From Streptomyces durocortorensis (GTDB lineage Bacteria; Actinomycetota; Actinomycetes; Streptomycetales; Streptomycetaceae), in assembly GCF_031760065.1 (NCBI RefSeq), contig NZ_CP134500.1:4340001-4404000 (forward strand): a DNA stretch of 64,000 bases, given 5' to 3'. A program made the translations under genes and the position numbers. This document shows positions 43,331 to 53,213 of this stretch, piece after piece. How positions within the stretch are numbered: position 1 is the stretch's first letter; every line of letters starts with the position of its first letter. The notes under the pieces were generated by a model that saw only the letters and a list, made by a program, of their open reading frames with translations, was not told the origin of the DNA and did no database searches.

Positions 43331-44023
43331 GTGACCCGAGCCTCCCTGGAAAAGCAGCCGCACGAAGTCGCCTCGATGTTCGACGGTGTGGCGGCCAACT
43401 ACGACCTGACCAACGACGTGATCTCGCTCGGCCAGGCCCGGCTGTGGCGCAAGGCGGTCGCGGCGGCGGTCGACGCCCGCCCCGCGCAGAAGATCCTCGA
43501 CCTGGCGGCCGGTACGGCGACCTCCTCGCAGCCCTTCGTGAAGGCGGGCGCCTACGTCGTACCGTGCGACTTCTCGCTCGGCATGCTCAAGGTCGGCAAG
43601 GAACGCCACCCGTGGATGCCGTTCACCGCGGGCGACGGTATGAAGCTGCCGTTCAAGGACGAGACGTTCGACACCGTCACGATCTCCTTCGGGCTGCGGA
43701 ACATCCAGGACACCGATGTCGCGCTGCGTGAGCTGTACCGGGTGACGAAGCCCGGCGGGCGGGTCGTGATCTGCGAGTTCTCGCAGCCGACCTGGACGCC
43801 GTTCCGCACGGTCTACACGGAGTACCTGATGCGCGCGATCCCGCCGGCCGCACGCGCGGTGTCCTCCAACCCGGACGCGTACGTCTATCTCGCCGAGTCG
43901 ATCCGCGACTGGCCCGACCAGCCCGCTCTCGCCGCACTTCTTCAGAAGGCGGGCTGGTCCAAGGTCGCCTGGCGCAATCTGACCGGCGGCGTGGTGGCCC
44001 TGCACCGGGCCACCCGCGCCTGA
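43331..44023 (+). CDS. menG: Demethylmenaquinone methyltransferase (UbiE/MenG)
   Basis: 230 residues from GTG 43331; TTG 43319 is possible, and the ribosome-binding site is weak. Opening [41 protein letters not shown] and SAM motif [15 protein letters not shown] are typical, as are [20 protein letters not shown] and [19 protein letters not shown]. It methylates demethylmenaquinone with SAM in the last step of menaquinone synthesis. Genes for electron entry into menaquinone (nuo) lie 6 kb downstream. Confidence 0.95.
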   Translation: MTRASLEKQPHEVASMFDGVAANYDLTNDVISLGQARLWRKAVAAAVDARPAQKILDLAAGTATSSQPFVKAGAYVVPCDFSLGMLKVGKERHPWMPFTAGDGMKLPFKDETFDTVTISFGLRNIQDTDVALRELYRVTKPGGRVVICEFSQPTWTPFRTVYTEYLMRAIPPAARAVSSNPDAYVYLAESIRDWPDQPALAALLQKAGWSKVAWRNLTGGVVALHRATRA

Positions 44024-44044
44024 CGTTCCCGTAACCGCCCGGGC

Positions 44045-44572
44045 TCAGAGCTCCAGCCGGAAGCAGTGGGCCTCCTGGCCGCGCGGGGTGGCGTACGACT
44101 CGGCCCGCCGCATCCCGAGCCGTTCCGCCACCGCCGTCGACCGGGCGTTACGGGAGTGGATCATCGCGACCACCTCGCTCACCCCGGCCGCGCGGACCCG
44201 CTCCAGCGTGGCGCGGGCGGCGACGGTGGCGTACCCGCGCCCCCACGCCGCGCGCCCCAGCCGCCAGCCGATCTCGGTCGCGCCGACCGGCCCGTAGTGG
44301 GTGTGCGGCCACGGCTGCGCCCCGGTGAAGCCGAGCACGGTGTCGTCCTCGTCGGTGAGGGTCCACAGGCAGTAGCCGAGCTCCGCGTCGTGGCGGCGCT
44401 GGCGGGCGGTGAGTTCCTCGTACACGGAGAAGTCCGCTCTGCGCCCCCCGAAGTACTCCATGACCTCGGGGTCGTCGAATATCCGGTACCAGCTCAGGGC
44501 GTCTTCGTCGGTGGGAACACGGAGGCGTACGACGGGGGCCGAAGCAGGGGGCGAAGCAGGCGCGATCGACAT
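44045..44572 (-). CDS. GNAT-family N-acetyltransferase
   Basis: 175 residues from ATG 44572. RLRVPTDEDALSWYRIFDDPEVMEYFGG, GATEIGWRLGRAAWGRGYATVAARATLERVRAAGVSEVVAMIHSRNARSTAVAERLGMR is the RimJ/RimL-like acetyl-CoA-binding core (Q/RxxGxG/A as RAAWGRGYA). It probably N-acetylates a small amine or protein N-terminus. Divergent from the geranylgeranyl reductase gene by ~100 bp. Confidence 0.9.
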   Translation of the reverse strand: MSIAPASPPASAPVVRLRVPTDEDALSWYRIFDDPEVMEYFGGRRADFSVYEELTARQRRHDAELGYCLWTLTDEDDTVLGFTGAQPWPHTHYGPVGATEIGWRLGRAAWGRGYATVAARATLERVRAAGVSEVVAMIHSRNARSTAVAERLGMRRAESYATPRGQEAHCFRLEL

Positions 44573-44669
44573 GGGGGAGCCCTTCGGAGGGTGGATCTGC
44601 AGGCCCCCATAGACTGCACGGGACATGTGCCGCGCGGCACGCGAATTCGAGTCTTCGGGAGATCCGACC

Positions 44670-45953
44670 GTGACCGAGCCCCTCTCCGAGCACAGCGCGG
44701 ACGTGATCGTCGTCGGAGCGGGCCCAGCCGGCTCCACGACCGCGTACTACCTCGCCAAGGCCGGACTCGACGTCCTGCTCCTGGAAAAGACCGCCTTCCC
44801 CCGGGAGAAGGTCTGCGGCGACGGGCTGACGCCCCGCGCCACGAAACAGCTCGTCTCCATGGGGATCGACATCTCCGAGGAGGCGGGCTGGCTGCGCAAC
44901 AAGGGCCTGCGCATCATCGGCGGCGGCGTCCGGCTCCAGCTGGACTGGCCGGAACTCGCCTCCTACCCGGACTACGGACTGGTCCGCAAGCGCGACGACT
45001 TCGACGAACAGCTGGCCCAGCAGGCGCAGAAGGCGGGCGCCCGGCTGTACGAGCGCTGCAACGTGGGCGCGCCCATCCGCGACGAGCGCACCGGCCGCAT
45101 CACCGGCGTCGAGGCGAAGCTCGGCGAGGAGAAGACCCCGGTCACCTTCCACGCCCCGCTCGTCGTCGCCGCCGACGGCAACTCCACCCGGCTCTCCCTC
45201 GCGATGGGCCTGCACCGCCGCGACGACCGCCCCATGGGCGTCGCCGTCCGTACGTACTTCACCTCCCCCCGCCACGACGACGACTACCTGGAGTCCTGGC
45301 TGGAGCTGTGGGACCGGCGCGGCGCCGAGGACCGGCTGCTGCCCGGCTACGGCTGGATCTTCGGCATGGGCGACGGCACCTCCAACGTCGGCCTCGGCAT
45401 CCTCAACTCCTCCTCCGCGTTCAAGGAGCTGGACTGGCGAGAGGTTCTCAAGGCCTGGTGCGCCTCGATGCCGGAGGACTGGGGCTACACCCCGGAGAAC
45501 ATGACGATGCCGATCCGGGGCGCGGCCCTCCCGATGGCCTTCAACCGCCAGCCGCACTACACCAAGGGCCTCCTGCTCGTCGGCGACGCGGGCGGCATGG
45601 TCAACCCGTTCAACGGCGAGGGCATCGCCTACGCCATGGAGTCCGGCCAGATCGCGGCCGACGTCATCGTCCAGGCCCACGCCCGCGCCACCCCCGCCCA
45701 GCGCGAACTGGCCCTGAACAACTACCCGAAGGTCCTCAAGGAGACCTACGGCGGCTACTACACGATGGGTCGTGCCTTCGTGAAGCTGATCGGCAATCCG
45801 AAGGTCATGAAGGTCGCCACCCAACGCGGCCTGACCCACCCGCTCCTGATGAAGTTCACCCTCAAGATGCTCGCCAACCTGACCGACCCCCAGGGCGGCG
45901 ACGCCATGGACCGCATCATCAACGGCCTCTCGAAGGTGGCCCCGAAGGCGTAA
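44670..45953 (+). CDS. Geranylgeranyl reductase-family FAD protein (MenJ-like menaquinone reductase)
   Basis: 427 residues from GTG 44670 with GGGAG upstream; ATG 44625 is a longer alternative. FAD Rossmann motif DVIVVGAGPAGSTTAYYLAKAG; PREKVCGDGLTPRATKQL is the signature of the geranylgeranyl reductase family. LLVGDAGGMVNPFNGEGIAYAMESGQIAADVI binds the FAD ribityl chain. Actinobacterial members saturate one isoprene unit of menaquinone (MenJ). Its place between menG and nuo supports that, although polyprenyl-lipid reduction is an alternative. Confidence 0.88.
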   Translation: MTEPLSEHSADVIVVGAGPAGSTTAYYLAKAGLDVLLLEKTAFPREKVCGDGLTPRATKQLVSMGIDISEEAGWLRNKGLRIIGGGVRLQLDWPELASYPDYGLVRKRDDFDEQLAQQAQKAGARLYERCNVGAPIRDERTGRITGVEAKLGEEKTPVTFHAPLVVAADGNSTRLSLAMGLHRRDDRPMGVAVRTYFTSPRHDDDYLESWLELWDRRGAEDRLLPGYGWIFGMGDGTSNVGLGILNSSSAFKELDWREVLKAWCASMPEDWGYTPENMTMPIRGAALPMAFNRQPHYTKGLLLVGDAGGMVNPFNGEGIAYAMESGQIAADVIVQAHARATPAQRELALNNYPKVLKETYGGYYTMGRAFVKLIGNPKVMKVATQRGLTHPLLMKFTLKMLANLTDPQGGDAMDRIINGLSKVAPKA

Positions 45954-46554
45954 GGCCCGCGGCTGTCCGCCGCCCCGACGGGAGCATCGCCGGGGCGGTC
46001 GCCTGCGTACGGAGTGCGAAGACGGAGTGTGGGGCGGAGCACACGAGGGGACGCAGGGCCCTCTCGCCGTGCTCCGTCGGCGCGGTCCCGGCGGGCTCGG
46101 TGACACGCGAGCTGGTCCTCCACGCGGCCGACGACCGCCCCTCGGGCGGAGAGCGGGACCGTACGGCGGCCGACCGTCTCTACGAGCCGGCCGGGTTCGT
46201 GGAGGCCGACCGGCTGTGGTCCGACGCACTGCGGCCGGGACCGGCCTCCGCCCGGGCTCGCCTTCCACGTCCTGGGCGAGGACCGGCGCCTGACCACCCC
46301 GCTTCCGCGTCGTACTCTGACTCCCTCCAGCCACCCCGCCACGCATATTCCGCAGCTTCCCGGGTGATCCTGTGCGATGATTTGCGCGCCTCCCCCGGTC
46401 GTCGGGCAGCCCCCGGGCCGGTCGGCGCCCGCCCCGCCCGTAGCGGCGCGCGCGGTGCGTACGACGCTTCATGACGCACGCTCACATCGATCGCAGGCCA
46501 GCGGGGTACGGAACAAGCCGATACAGCGCTGCTCGACCCCAAGGACAGACAGCC
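45954..46554. other. Intergenic stretch with a decayed acetyltransferase-like fragment
   Basis: About 600 bases lacking an intact gene. On the plus strand a frame around 46100-46240 reads VTRELVLHAADDRP...RLYEPAGFVEADRLW, resembling the last motif of a GNAT acetyltransferase. The continuation GLAFHVLGEDRRLTTPLPRR (to a stop near 46320) is in another frame, suggesting a frameshifted relic. The remainder shows nothing recognisable. Confidence 0.4.
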
Positions 46555-46779
46555 ATGACCACCACATCCCTGCCCCGGAACTCCGCACGCCCGGAACCGG
46601 CCGCCACGGACACCGCCGTACCCCAGCACCACGGCCTCTTCCTGGAGCCCCACTTCGCCGTCGACCCGACCGCGACGGACGACGACGAGGACCTGGACTC
46701 CCCGTACGACGCCCTGCCCGCCCCCACCACGTCGGCGCGGGAGCCCGAGCGGACGAACCGCCGCCCCCGCCGCCGCTGA
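46555..46779 (+). CDS. Small acidic hypothetical protein
   Basis: 74 residues from ATG 46555, with AAGGAC upstream. Low complexity with no signal peptide. A conserved-looking block HHGLFLEPHFAVDPTATDDDEDLDSPYDALP is followed by a basic tail RTNRRPRRR. I do not recognise a function. The alternating acidic then basic ends suggest a small adaptor or unstructured protein. Confidence 0.5.
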   Translation: MTTTSLPRNSARPEPAATDTAVPQHHGLFLEPHFAVDPTATDDDEDLDSPYDALPAPTTSAREPERTNRRPRRR

Positions 46780-47314
46780 CCACCCGGCACGCGCCCTCCG
46801 GCGAGGACAGCCGCGTGGCGCCTTCCGCCGGGGCAGCCGCTGGTCGAGCCTTCGGCCGGGGCAACTGCTGATTCGTGTGCCTCAGGCCTGGTCAGCTCCG
46901 GAAGCCCGGCGGAAGCCCGCCGGAAGCCGCCGGAAATCCGCTGGATGCCCCGCCGCCCCGCGCGTACCCTTGCCCCATGACCAGCCCCGAGTCCGACAGA
47001 CTCCGGCCACCGGTGCGCCGGTGGCCGTGTTCGTGCTGAGCGTCGCCGACTGACCCCTCGGGGCCCATCGGCCCCTTCTCGTACGGTTCCACGCCCGCCG
47101 GATCACCGCGGGCACGGGCCGTTCCCACCCGCGTACGCGCTGAGGTACCGACGCAAAGTACCGCCGTACGCAGGGTTCGTGACCCGGTCGATCCCGGCCG
47201 GGCACTCCTCGGCGCCGCACCTCGCCTCCTTCCGGGCGGTGCGTCCGCGCGGTCCGCATCCCCGCACCCGGTCTGTCTGTCGACCGACGGTTCCGTCCAA
47301 GGGGCTTTCCACTC
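46780..47314. other. Leader region of the MFS exporter
   Basis: 535 bases between the small acidic protein and the MFS gene. They contain the mini-ORF at 46977-47039 and its hairpins, and a further weak hairpin (CGGATCACCGCGGG region, ~47098-47112). No other gene is supported; the long ORF through 47179 in the MFS region is a shadow frame. Confidence 0.5.
46977..47039 (+). CDS. 20-codon leaderless ORF upstream of the MFS gene (possible leader peptide)
   Basis: ATG 46977 follows a -10-like TACCCT (46965-46970) by six bases, so transcription could begin at the start codon itself. The peptide reads MTSPESDRLRPPVRRWPCSC and ends at 47037-47039. Its codons 10-17 lie in a strong hairpin (CGGCCACCGG...CCGGTGGCCG, about 47010-47032). 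A second GC-rich inverted repeat (CTCGGGGCCC-ATC-GGCCCC) follows. The exporter gene starts 275 bases later. The layout suggests ribosome-mediated attenuation of the exporter, with Arg/Trp/Cys codons as the sensing end (inference). Confidence 0.35.
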   Translation: MTSPESDRLRPPVRRWPCSC

Positions 47315-48607
47315 ATGCCATTCGCTGTCTACGTCCTCGGGCTCGCGGTCTTCGCCCAGGGCACCTCCGAGTTCATGCTGTCCGGGCTCGTCTCGGGCAT
47401 CGCCGCCGACCTGAACGTCTCCCTGTCCGCCGCCGGGCTCCTCACCTCCTCCTTCGCCGTCGGGATGGTCGTCGGCGCCCCCCTGATGGCCCTGTCCAGC
47501 CGCACCTGGCCCCGCCGCCGCGCGTTGCTGTTCTTCCTCGCGGTGTTCGTCGCCGTCCATGTCGCCGGTGCGCTCACCCCGAGCTACGGGGTACTCCTCG
47601 CGACCCGCTTTGTCGGGGCCCTGGCCAACGCGGGCTTCTGGGCGGTGGCTCTGACGACCGCGGTCGCGCTGGTCCCCGACGGGCTGAAGGGCCGGGCCAC
47701 TGCCGTGGTCGTCGGCGGGGTCACGGTCGCCTGCGTGGTGGGCGTACCGGCGGGCGCGGTGCTGGGGGAGTGGTGGGGGTGGCGGTCGGCGTTCTGGGCG
47801 GTCGCCCTCGTCTCCCTGCCCGCCGTCCTCGCGATCCTGCGCTCGGTCCCGGGCGGCCGGGGTACGGACACGGGCGGCGAGGGCACGATCCCGGTCGGCC
47901 GGGGCACGGACACGGGCGCGGCTTCTGCATCCGTCGCATCCGTACGTACGGACAAGGGCACCGATTCCGTATCCGTACGGGACGAACTGCGCGCGCTCGC
48001 CGGGCCCCGGCTGCGGCCGACGCTGGTCACGATGGCCCTGGTGCAGGGGGCGACCTTCTGCACCTTCTCCTATCTGGAGCCGCTCCTCACCCGGGAGGCG
48101 GGCCTGGGCGCGGTCTGGGTGCCGGTGTCCCTGGCGTTGTTCGGGGCGGGGGCGTTCGCCGGGGTCACGGTGGCGGGCCGGTTCGCCGACGCGCGCCCGG
48201 TCGCCGTCATCGCCACCGGCATGGTCGCCCTCGCCCTCGGCTGGGCCGCGCTCGCCCTGACGGCGGGCAGCCCTGTCCTCGCCCTGGCCCTGATCCCGCT
48301 CCTGGGGATGCTCGCCTTCGGTACCGGCACCGCGCTGATCACCCAGGTCCTGAGCCTCGCCCCCGGCGCCCCGACGCTCGCCGGGGCGTTCTCCACGACC
48401 GCGTTCAACCTGGGGGCGACGGTGGGGCCATGGGCGGGCGGCCTGGCCCTGGACGCCGGGTCCGGCTACCGGGCGCCCGCCTGGGTGAGTGCCCTGCTGA
48501 TGGGCGCGGCGCTGCTCGTCGCCGCGACAACGGCCGGGAGCCGCCGCTCCCGAGCGGGGGAGCGGCGGCTCTCAGCCGTGCAACGGAGCGCCCGAGGGCG
48601 CTTGTGA
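47315..48607 (+). CDS. MFS drug exporter, Cmx/CmrA-like (chloramphenicol exporter family)
   Basis: 430 residues from ATG 47315, AAGGGG upstream. Twelve membrane helices, with FAQGTSEFMLSGLVSGIAADLNVSLSAAGLLTSSFAVGMVVGAPLMALSSRTWPRRRAL matching the first helices and the A-loop of DHA1 drug:H+ antiporters of the Cmx/CmlR type. A Thr/Gly-rich loop (~185-225) between helices 6 and 7 is unusually long and repetitive (GGRGTDTGG...VGRGTDTG). It probably exports chloramphenicol-type or other hydrophobic compounds. The long leader suggests induction by translation stress. Confidence 0.9.
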   Translation: MPFAVYVLGLAVFAQGTSEFMLSGLVSGIAADLNVSLSAAGLLTSSFAVGMVVGAPLMALSSRTWPRRRALLFFLAVFVAVHVAGALTPSYGVLLATRFVGALANAGFWAVALTTAVALVPDGLKGRATAVVVGGVTVACVVGVPAGAVLGEWWGWRSAFWAVALVSLPAVLAILRSVPGGRGTDTGGEGTIPVGRGTDTGAASASVASVRTDKGTDSVSVRDELRALAGPRLRPTLVTMALVQGATFCTFSYLEPLLTREAGLGAVWVPVSLALFGAGAFAGVTVAGRFADARPVAVIATGMVALALGWAALALTAGSPVLALALIPLLGMLAFGTGTALITQVLSLAPGAPTLAGAFSTTAFNLGATVGPWAGGLALDAGSGYRAPAWVSALLMGAALLVAATTAGSRRSRAGERRLSAVQRSARGRL

Positions 48608-48608
48608 A

Positions 48609-49469
48609 TCAGAGAACGCGGACCGCGCCGGTCGGCCGGTCGTAGTCCATGGAACGCTGCACGGTGCCGGTGCTGGAGTTCTGCGCACCGACGAACTGGC
48701 CGCCGCCCACGTAGATCGCGACGTGGTAGGCGCTGCCGGCGCTGCCCCAGTACAGGATGTCGCCGGGCTGGAGGTTGTTCAGGGAGACCTGGGTGCCGAC
48801 GGTCGACTGGGCCTGCGAGACGCGCGGGAGGTCGATGCCCGCCGTGCGGTACGCGGCCTGGACCAGGCCGGAGCAGTCCCAGGCGTTGGGGCCGGTGCCG
48901 CCGGACACGTACGCGTCGCCGACCTGGGCCTTGGCGAACGCCACGATGGACGCGGCGGAGCCGCTGACGTTCGACGAGGAGGACGAGGAGGACGAGGGGG
49001 CGGAGGCGGACGCGGAGCTGTCCGAGGAGCCCGTGGAGCCGGAGGAGGCGCTGAGCGTCGTGCGCTCGGCGGTGCGGGAGGCGCGCTCGGCCCGCTCCTT
49101 GGCCTCCGCCTCGGCCTTGGCGGCCGCTTCGGCCTTCTTCTTGGCCTCGGCCTTGCGGACGGCCTCGGCGTGCGCCTTCTTGGCCTTCTTCGCGGCGCTC
49201 TCGGCCGCGGCAGCCTCGTCGGCCTGCGTCTCCAGGTCGAGGGCGACCTGCTGGGTGGCCTGGGCGGAGGCGGCGACCACGGTGGAGAGCCCGGAGGTGA
49301 TGGTGGGCATCTCGATCGTCTGGGTCACCGGTTCGGCCTGGGCCGGACCCGCGGCACCCGCGACCGCGATGGTGCTGAGGACGCCACCGGCAACTCCGGC
49401 CCGCAGTGCCGACTTCGAGGCGCGCTGGCGGGGCTTCCGGTGGCTGGGTATGTGAGCGGTGTGGGACAT
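48609..49469 (-). CDS. NlpC/P60 cell-wall endopeptidase
   Basis: 286 residues from ATG 49469; the upstream extension to 49619 is leader. Signal peptide ends at AGPAQA-EP (about residue 45). Residues ~60-170 are a Glu/Ala/Lys-rich coiled coil, and 145-168 is Ser-rich. The catalytic domain has Cys199 (AWDCSGLV), His249 (AYHVAIYVG) and a following polar residue. It cleaves peptide cross-links of peptidoglycan (D-Glu-mDAP type) and is secreted. It is divergent from nuoA across a 767 bp region. Confidence 0.92.
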   Translation of the reverse strand: MSHTAHIPSHRKPRQRASKSALRAGVAGGVLSTIAVAGAAGPAQAEPVTQTIEMPTITSGLSTVVAASAQATQQVALDLETQADEAAAAESAAKKAKKAHAEAVRKAEAKKKAEAAAKAEAEAKERAERASRTAERTTLSASSGSTGSSDSSASASAPSSSSSSSSNVSGSAASIVAFAKAQVGDAYVSGGTGPNAWDCSGLVQAAYRTAGIDLPRVSQAQSTVGTQVSLNNLQPGDILYWGSAGSAYHVAIYVGGGQFVGAQNSSTGTVQRSMDYDRPTGAVRVL

Positions 49470-50236
49470 GGGTACTAGCGCTATCAGGGCTGTAGGGGTC
49501 CCATCAAGAAACGTGTGTTGCGACACAGTTACGTTCGGAATCTGTGAATCCGCTTTCTGAGGGCCTTTATTGACGCCGTAACGGGCAAAACGGTCAGGCG
49601 GGATCAGGCCCGTGATCACTGGCTTTCGGTAATACGCCCGAATTGCCCGTCGCTTACCATCCGTTCACACCGATGGCCAAGCCCGGTTTTCCCGCGGCGC
49701 GGGCCGAGTGACGCAGGTCACGGCATGAGTATCCGGCGGCAGGCAACCCTCGCGCCCGCGACCGCGGTCCGCCCCTGTTCGGTGGCGGGCGCCCCGTCGT
49801 CTCTTCCGGAAGTTCGTGAATGCGTGCACATGTCCCCTTCGGTCCTCGCCGCCCCTCGTCCGGGTGAGGGATGGTGAGGACGCGGGTGCTCTTATCACCC
49901 CGCCGCAGTCCATCGCCAATTTGCCTGTAGTGGCTGTCCATTGATAGCGCGACACTTCTTTGACCAGCGGTAACGCCGCCGAATGTCACGTCTCGTGATC
50001 ACTCGGCCGCTTCGCGTACGAAGATCACCGCTCATACGACTTCATGATCCTTCGTCAGGTGGTGGAGATCACAAAGACGTTGTCGCACCCCGTGTCGCAG
50101 ATCACAGGGGGACGGGCATAGGATGCGGGGCAGTCGGGCTTGTGAACTGCCTCACATGTGCACGATCTTGGTGAGGTGGCGAGCCGGTCGCCCGATGCGG
50201 TCCAACGGTCAAGGACGACTGGAAGGAGCGAGGAGC
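49470..50236. other. Long divergent control region between the NlpC/P60 gene and nuoA
   Basis: 767 bases. Elements seen: hairpin GGGTG-ATAAGAG-CACCC (minus, about 49880-49900); palindrome TCACG-TCT-CGTGA (49986-49998); GATCAC hexamers at 49614, 49997, 50067 and 50100, the last two 33 bp apart in similar context; a -10-like TAGGAT (50119-50124); and the Rex-type site at 50140-50157. The ORFs in this stretch have no gene-like composition. Confidence 0.6.
50140..50157. promoter_or_regulatory. Rex-type operator upstream of nuoA
   Basis: TTGTGAACTGCCTCACAT matches the Rex consensus TTGTGAA-N4-TTCACAA at 12 of 14 defined positions. It lies 80 bases before the nuoA start and just after a -10-like TAGGAT at 50119-50124, where a repressor would block transcription. 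Rex senses NADH/NAD+ in Streptomyces and is known to control nuo. Confidence 0.7.
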
Positions 50237-50596
50237 GTGAATGCCTACGCGCCCATCCTCGTGCTCGGCGCCCTCGGGGCAGGGTTTGCGATCTTCTCCG
50301 TGGTCATGGCCACGCTTATCGGCCCCAGGCGATACAACCGGGCAAAGCTCGAAGCGTACGAGTGCGGCATCGAACCCACGCCGACGCCGGCCGGAGGCGG
50401 CCGCTTTCCCATCAAGTACTACCTGACGGCGATGCTTTTCATCGTCTTCGACATCGAGATCGTCTTCCTCTATCCCTGGGCGGTCTCCTTCGACGCCCTG
50501 GGGATCTTCGGGCTCGTGGAGATGCTGCTCTTCGTGCTCACCGTCTTCGTCGCCTATGTGTATGTCTGGCGTCGCGGCGGCCTGGAATGGGACTGA
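50237..50596 (+). CDS. nuoA: NADH-quinone oxidoreductase subunit A
   Basis: 119 residues from GTG 50237, chosen over ATG 50123 because GGAAGGAGCGAGGAG lies just upstream and the length matches the family. Three membrane helices. YECGIEPTPTPAGGGRFPIKYYLTAMLFIVFDIEIVFLYPWAV is the conserved TMH1-2 loop and Asp/Glu-rich helix. First gene of the nuo operon, membrane arm near the quinone site. Confidence 0.95.
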   Translation: MNAYAPILVLGALGAGFAIFSVVMATLIGPRRYNRAKLEAYECGIEPTPTPAGGGRFPIKYYLTAMLFIVFDIEIVFLYPWAVSFDALGIFGLVEMLLFVLTVFVAYVYVWRRGGLEWD

Positions 50597-50614
50597 GGGG
50601 CTGAGGGGCACACC

Positions 50615-51169
50615 ATGGGACTCGAAGAGAAACTGCCGAGCGGCTTCGTTCTGACCACGGTCGAGCAGGCCGCGGGCTGGGTGCGGAAGGCCTCCGTCTT
50701 CCCGGCCACGTTCGGACTCGCCTGCTGCGCCATCGAGATGATGACGACTGGCGCGGGCCGCTACGACCTGGCCCGGTTCGGTATGGAGGTCTTCCGCGGA
50801 TCGCCGCGCCAGGCCGACCTGATGATCGTCGCGGGACGGGTGAGCCAGAAGATGGCCCCCGTCCTGCGGCAGGTCTATGACCAGATGCCCAACCCCAAGT
50901 GGGTCATTTCCATGGGGGTTTGTGCTTCATCGGGTGGAATGTTCAACAATTACGCCATTGTGCAAGGTGTTGATCACATTGTCCCGGTCGATATCTATTT
51001 GCCGGGTTGTCCGCCACGTCCCGAGATGCTGCTGGACGCCATCCTCAAGCTCCACCAGAAGATCCAGGGCGGCAAACTCGGGGTCAACGCCGAGGAGGCC
51101 GCACGCGAGGCGGAGGAGGCGGCCCTCAACGCGCTGCCCCTGATCGAGATGAAGGGGCTGCTGCGGTGA
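50615..51169 (+). CDS. nuoB: NADH-quinone oxidoreductase subunit B
   Basis: 184 residues from ATG 50615. Cluster N2 ligands Cys37, Cys38 (GLACCAIEM), Cys103 (MGVCASSGG) and Cys132 (YLPGCPPRP) are all present. Peripheral-arm subunit passing electrons to quinone. Bases ~50905-51010 use far more A/T-ending codons (ATT, GTT, TTG, AAT) than the rest of the gene. The last ~20 residues are an actinobacterial extension. Confidence 0.96.
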   Translation: MGLEEKLPSGFVLTTVEQAAGWVRKASVFPATFGLACCAIEMMTTGAGRYDLARFGMEVFRGSPRQADLMIVAGRVSQKMAPVLRQVYDQMPNPKWVISMGVCASSGGMFNNYAIVQGVDHIVPVDIYLPGCPPRPEMLLDAILKLHQKIQGGKLGVNAEEAAREAEEAALNALPLIEMKGLLR

Positions 51170-51890
51170 GCGAGCACACCCACGGCGACGAGCAGAACGG
51201 CAACGGCGTACCCGCCCCGCGCGACACCGGTGGCGAGGTCATCCGCGTCCGCAAGGGCATGTTCGGAGCGAACAACGGCGGCGATACCTCCGGCTACGGC
51301 GGTCTCGTCCGGACGGTCACCCTGCCGGGAGCCTCCTCCCGGCCCTACGGCGGCTGGTTCGACGAGGTGGCCGACGAGCTCGAAGGGGCCCTGGAGGAAC
51401 AGGACCTGCTTCCCGAGAACGCCATCGAGAAGACGGTCGTCGACCGCGACGAGCTGACCTTCCACATCGCCCGCGAACACCTGGTCCAGGTCGCCCGCAC
51501 CCTGCGCGACGACCCCGCCCTGCGCTTCGAGCTCTGCACGGGCGTCAGCGGCGTCCACTTCCTCGGCGACAAGGGCCGCGAGCTGCACGCTGTCTACCAC
51601 CTGCGGTCCCTCACCCACGGCCGGCTCATCCGGCTGGAGGTCTCCGCCCCGGACAGCGACCCGCACGTCCCCTCGCTCGTCGAGGTCTATCCGACCAACG
51701 ACTGGCACGAGCGCGAGACGTACGACTTCTTCGGGCTCGTCTTCGACGGGCACCCGGCCCTGACCCGGATCATGATGCCGGACGACTGGCAGGGCTTCCC
51801 GCAGCGCAAGGACTACCCGCTCGGCGGCATCGCCGTCGAGTACAAGGGCGCCCAGATCCCGGCTCCGGACCAGCGGAGGTCGTACTCCTG

Positions 51891-51891
<1 letters not shown>
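51166..51891 (+). CDS. nuoC: NADH-quinone oxidoreductase subunit C
   Basis: 241 residues from GTG 51166, overlapping nuoB by [25 protein letters not shown] and [52 protein letters not shown] is the 30-kDa subunit signature. The ~70 N-terminal residues are a low-complexity actinobacterial extension. Separate from NuoD, unlike the fused form in E. coli. Confidence 0.95.

Positions 51892-53209
<1,318 letters not shown>

Positions 53210-53213
<4 letters not shown>

Noticed and set aside
49654..49989. 111-residue minus-strand ORF in the nlpC-nuoA gap
   Set aside because: Low-complexity composition, no domain and no ribosome-binding site; it lies in a probable leader and promoter region.
49470..49990. 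c-di-AMP (ydaO/yuaA) riboswitch before the NlpC/P60 gene
   Set aside because: Such riboswitches precede some streptomycete wall hydrolases, but the conserved core blocks (GGAACC-type loop, GGGUGAAUC, CCGACAGCUAAC-type end) are not visible on the minus strand. A covariance-model search would be decisive.
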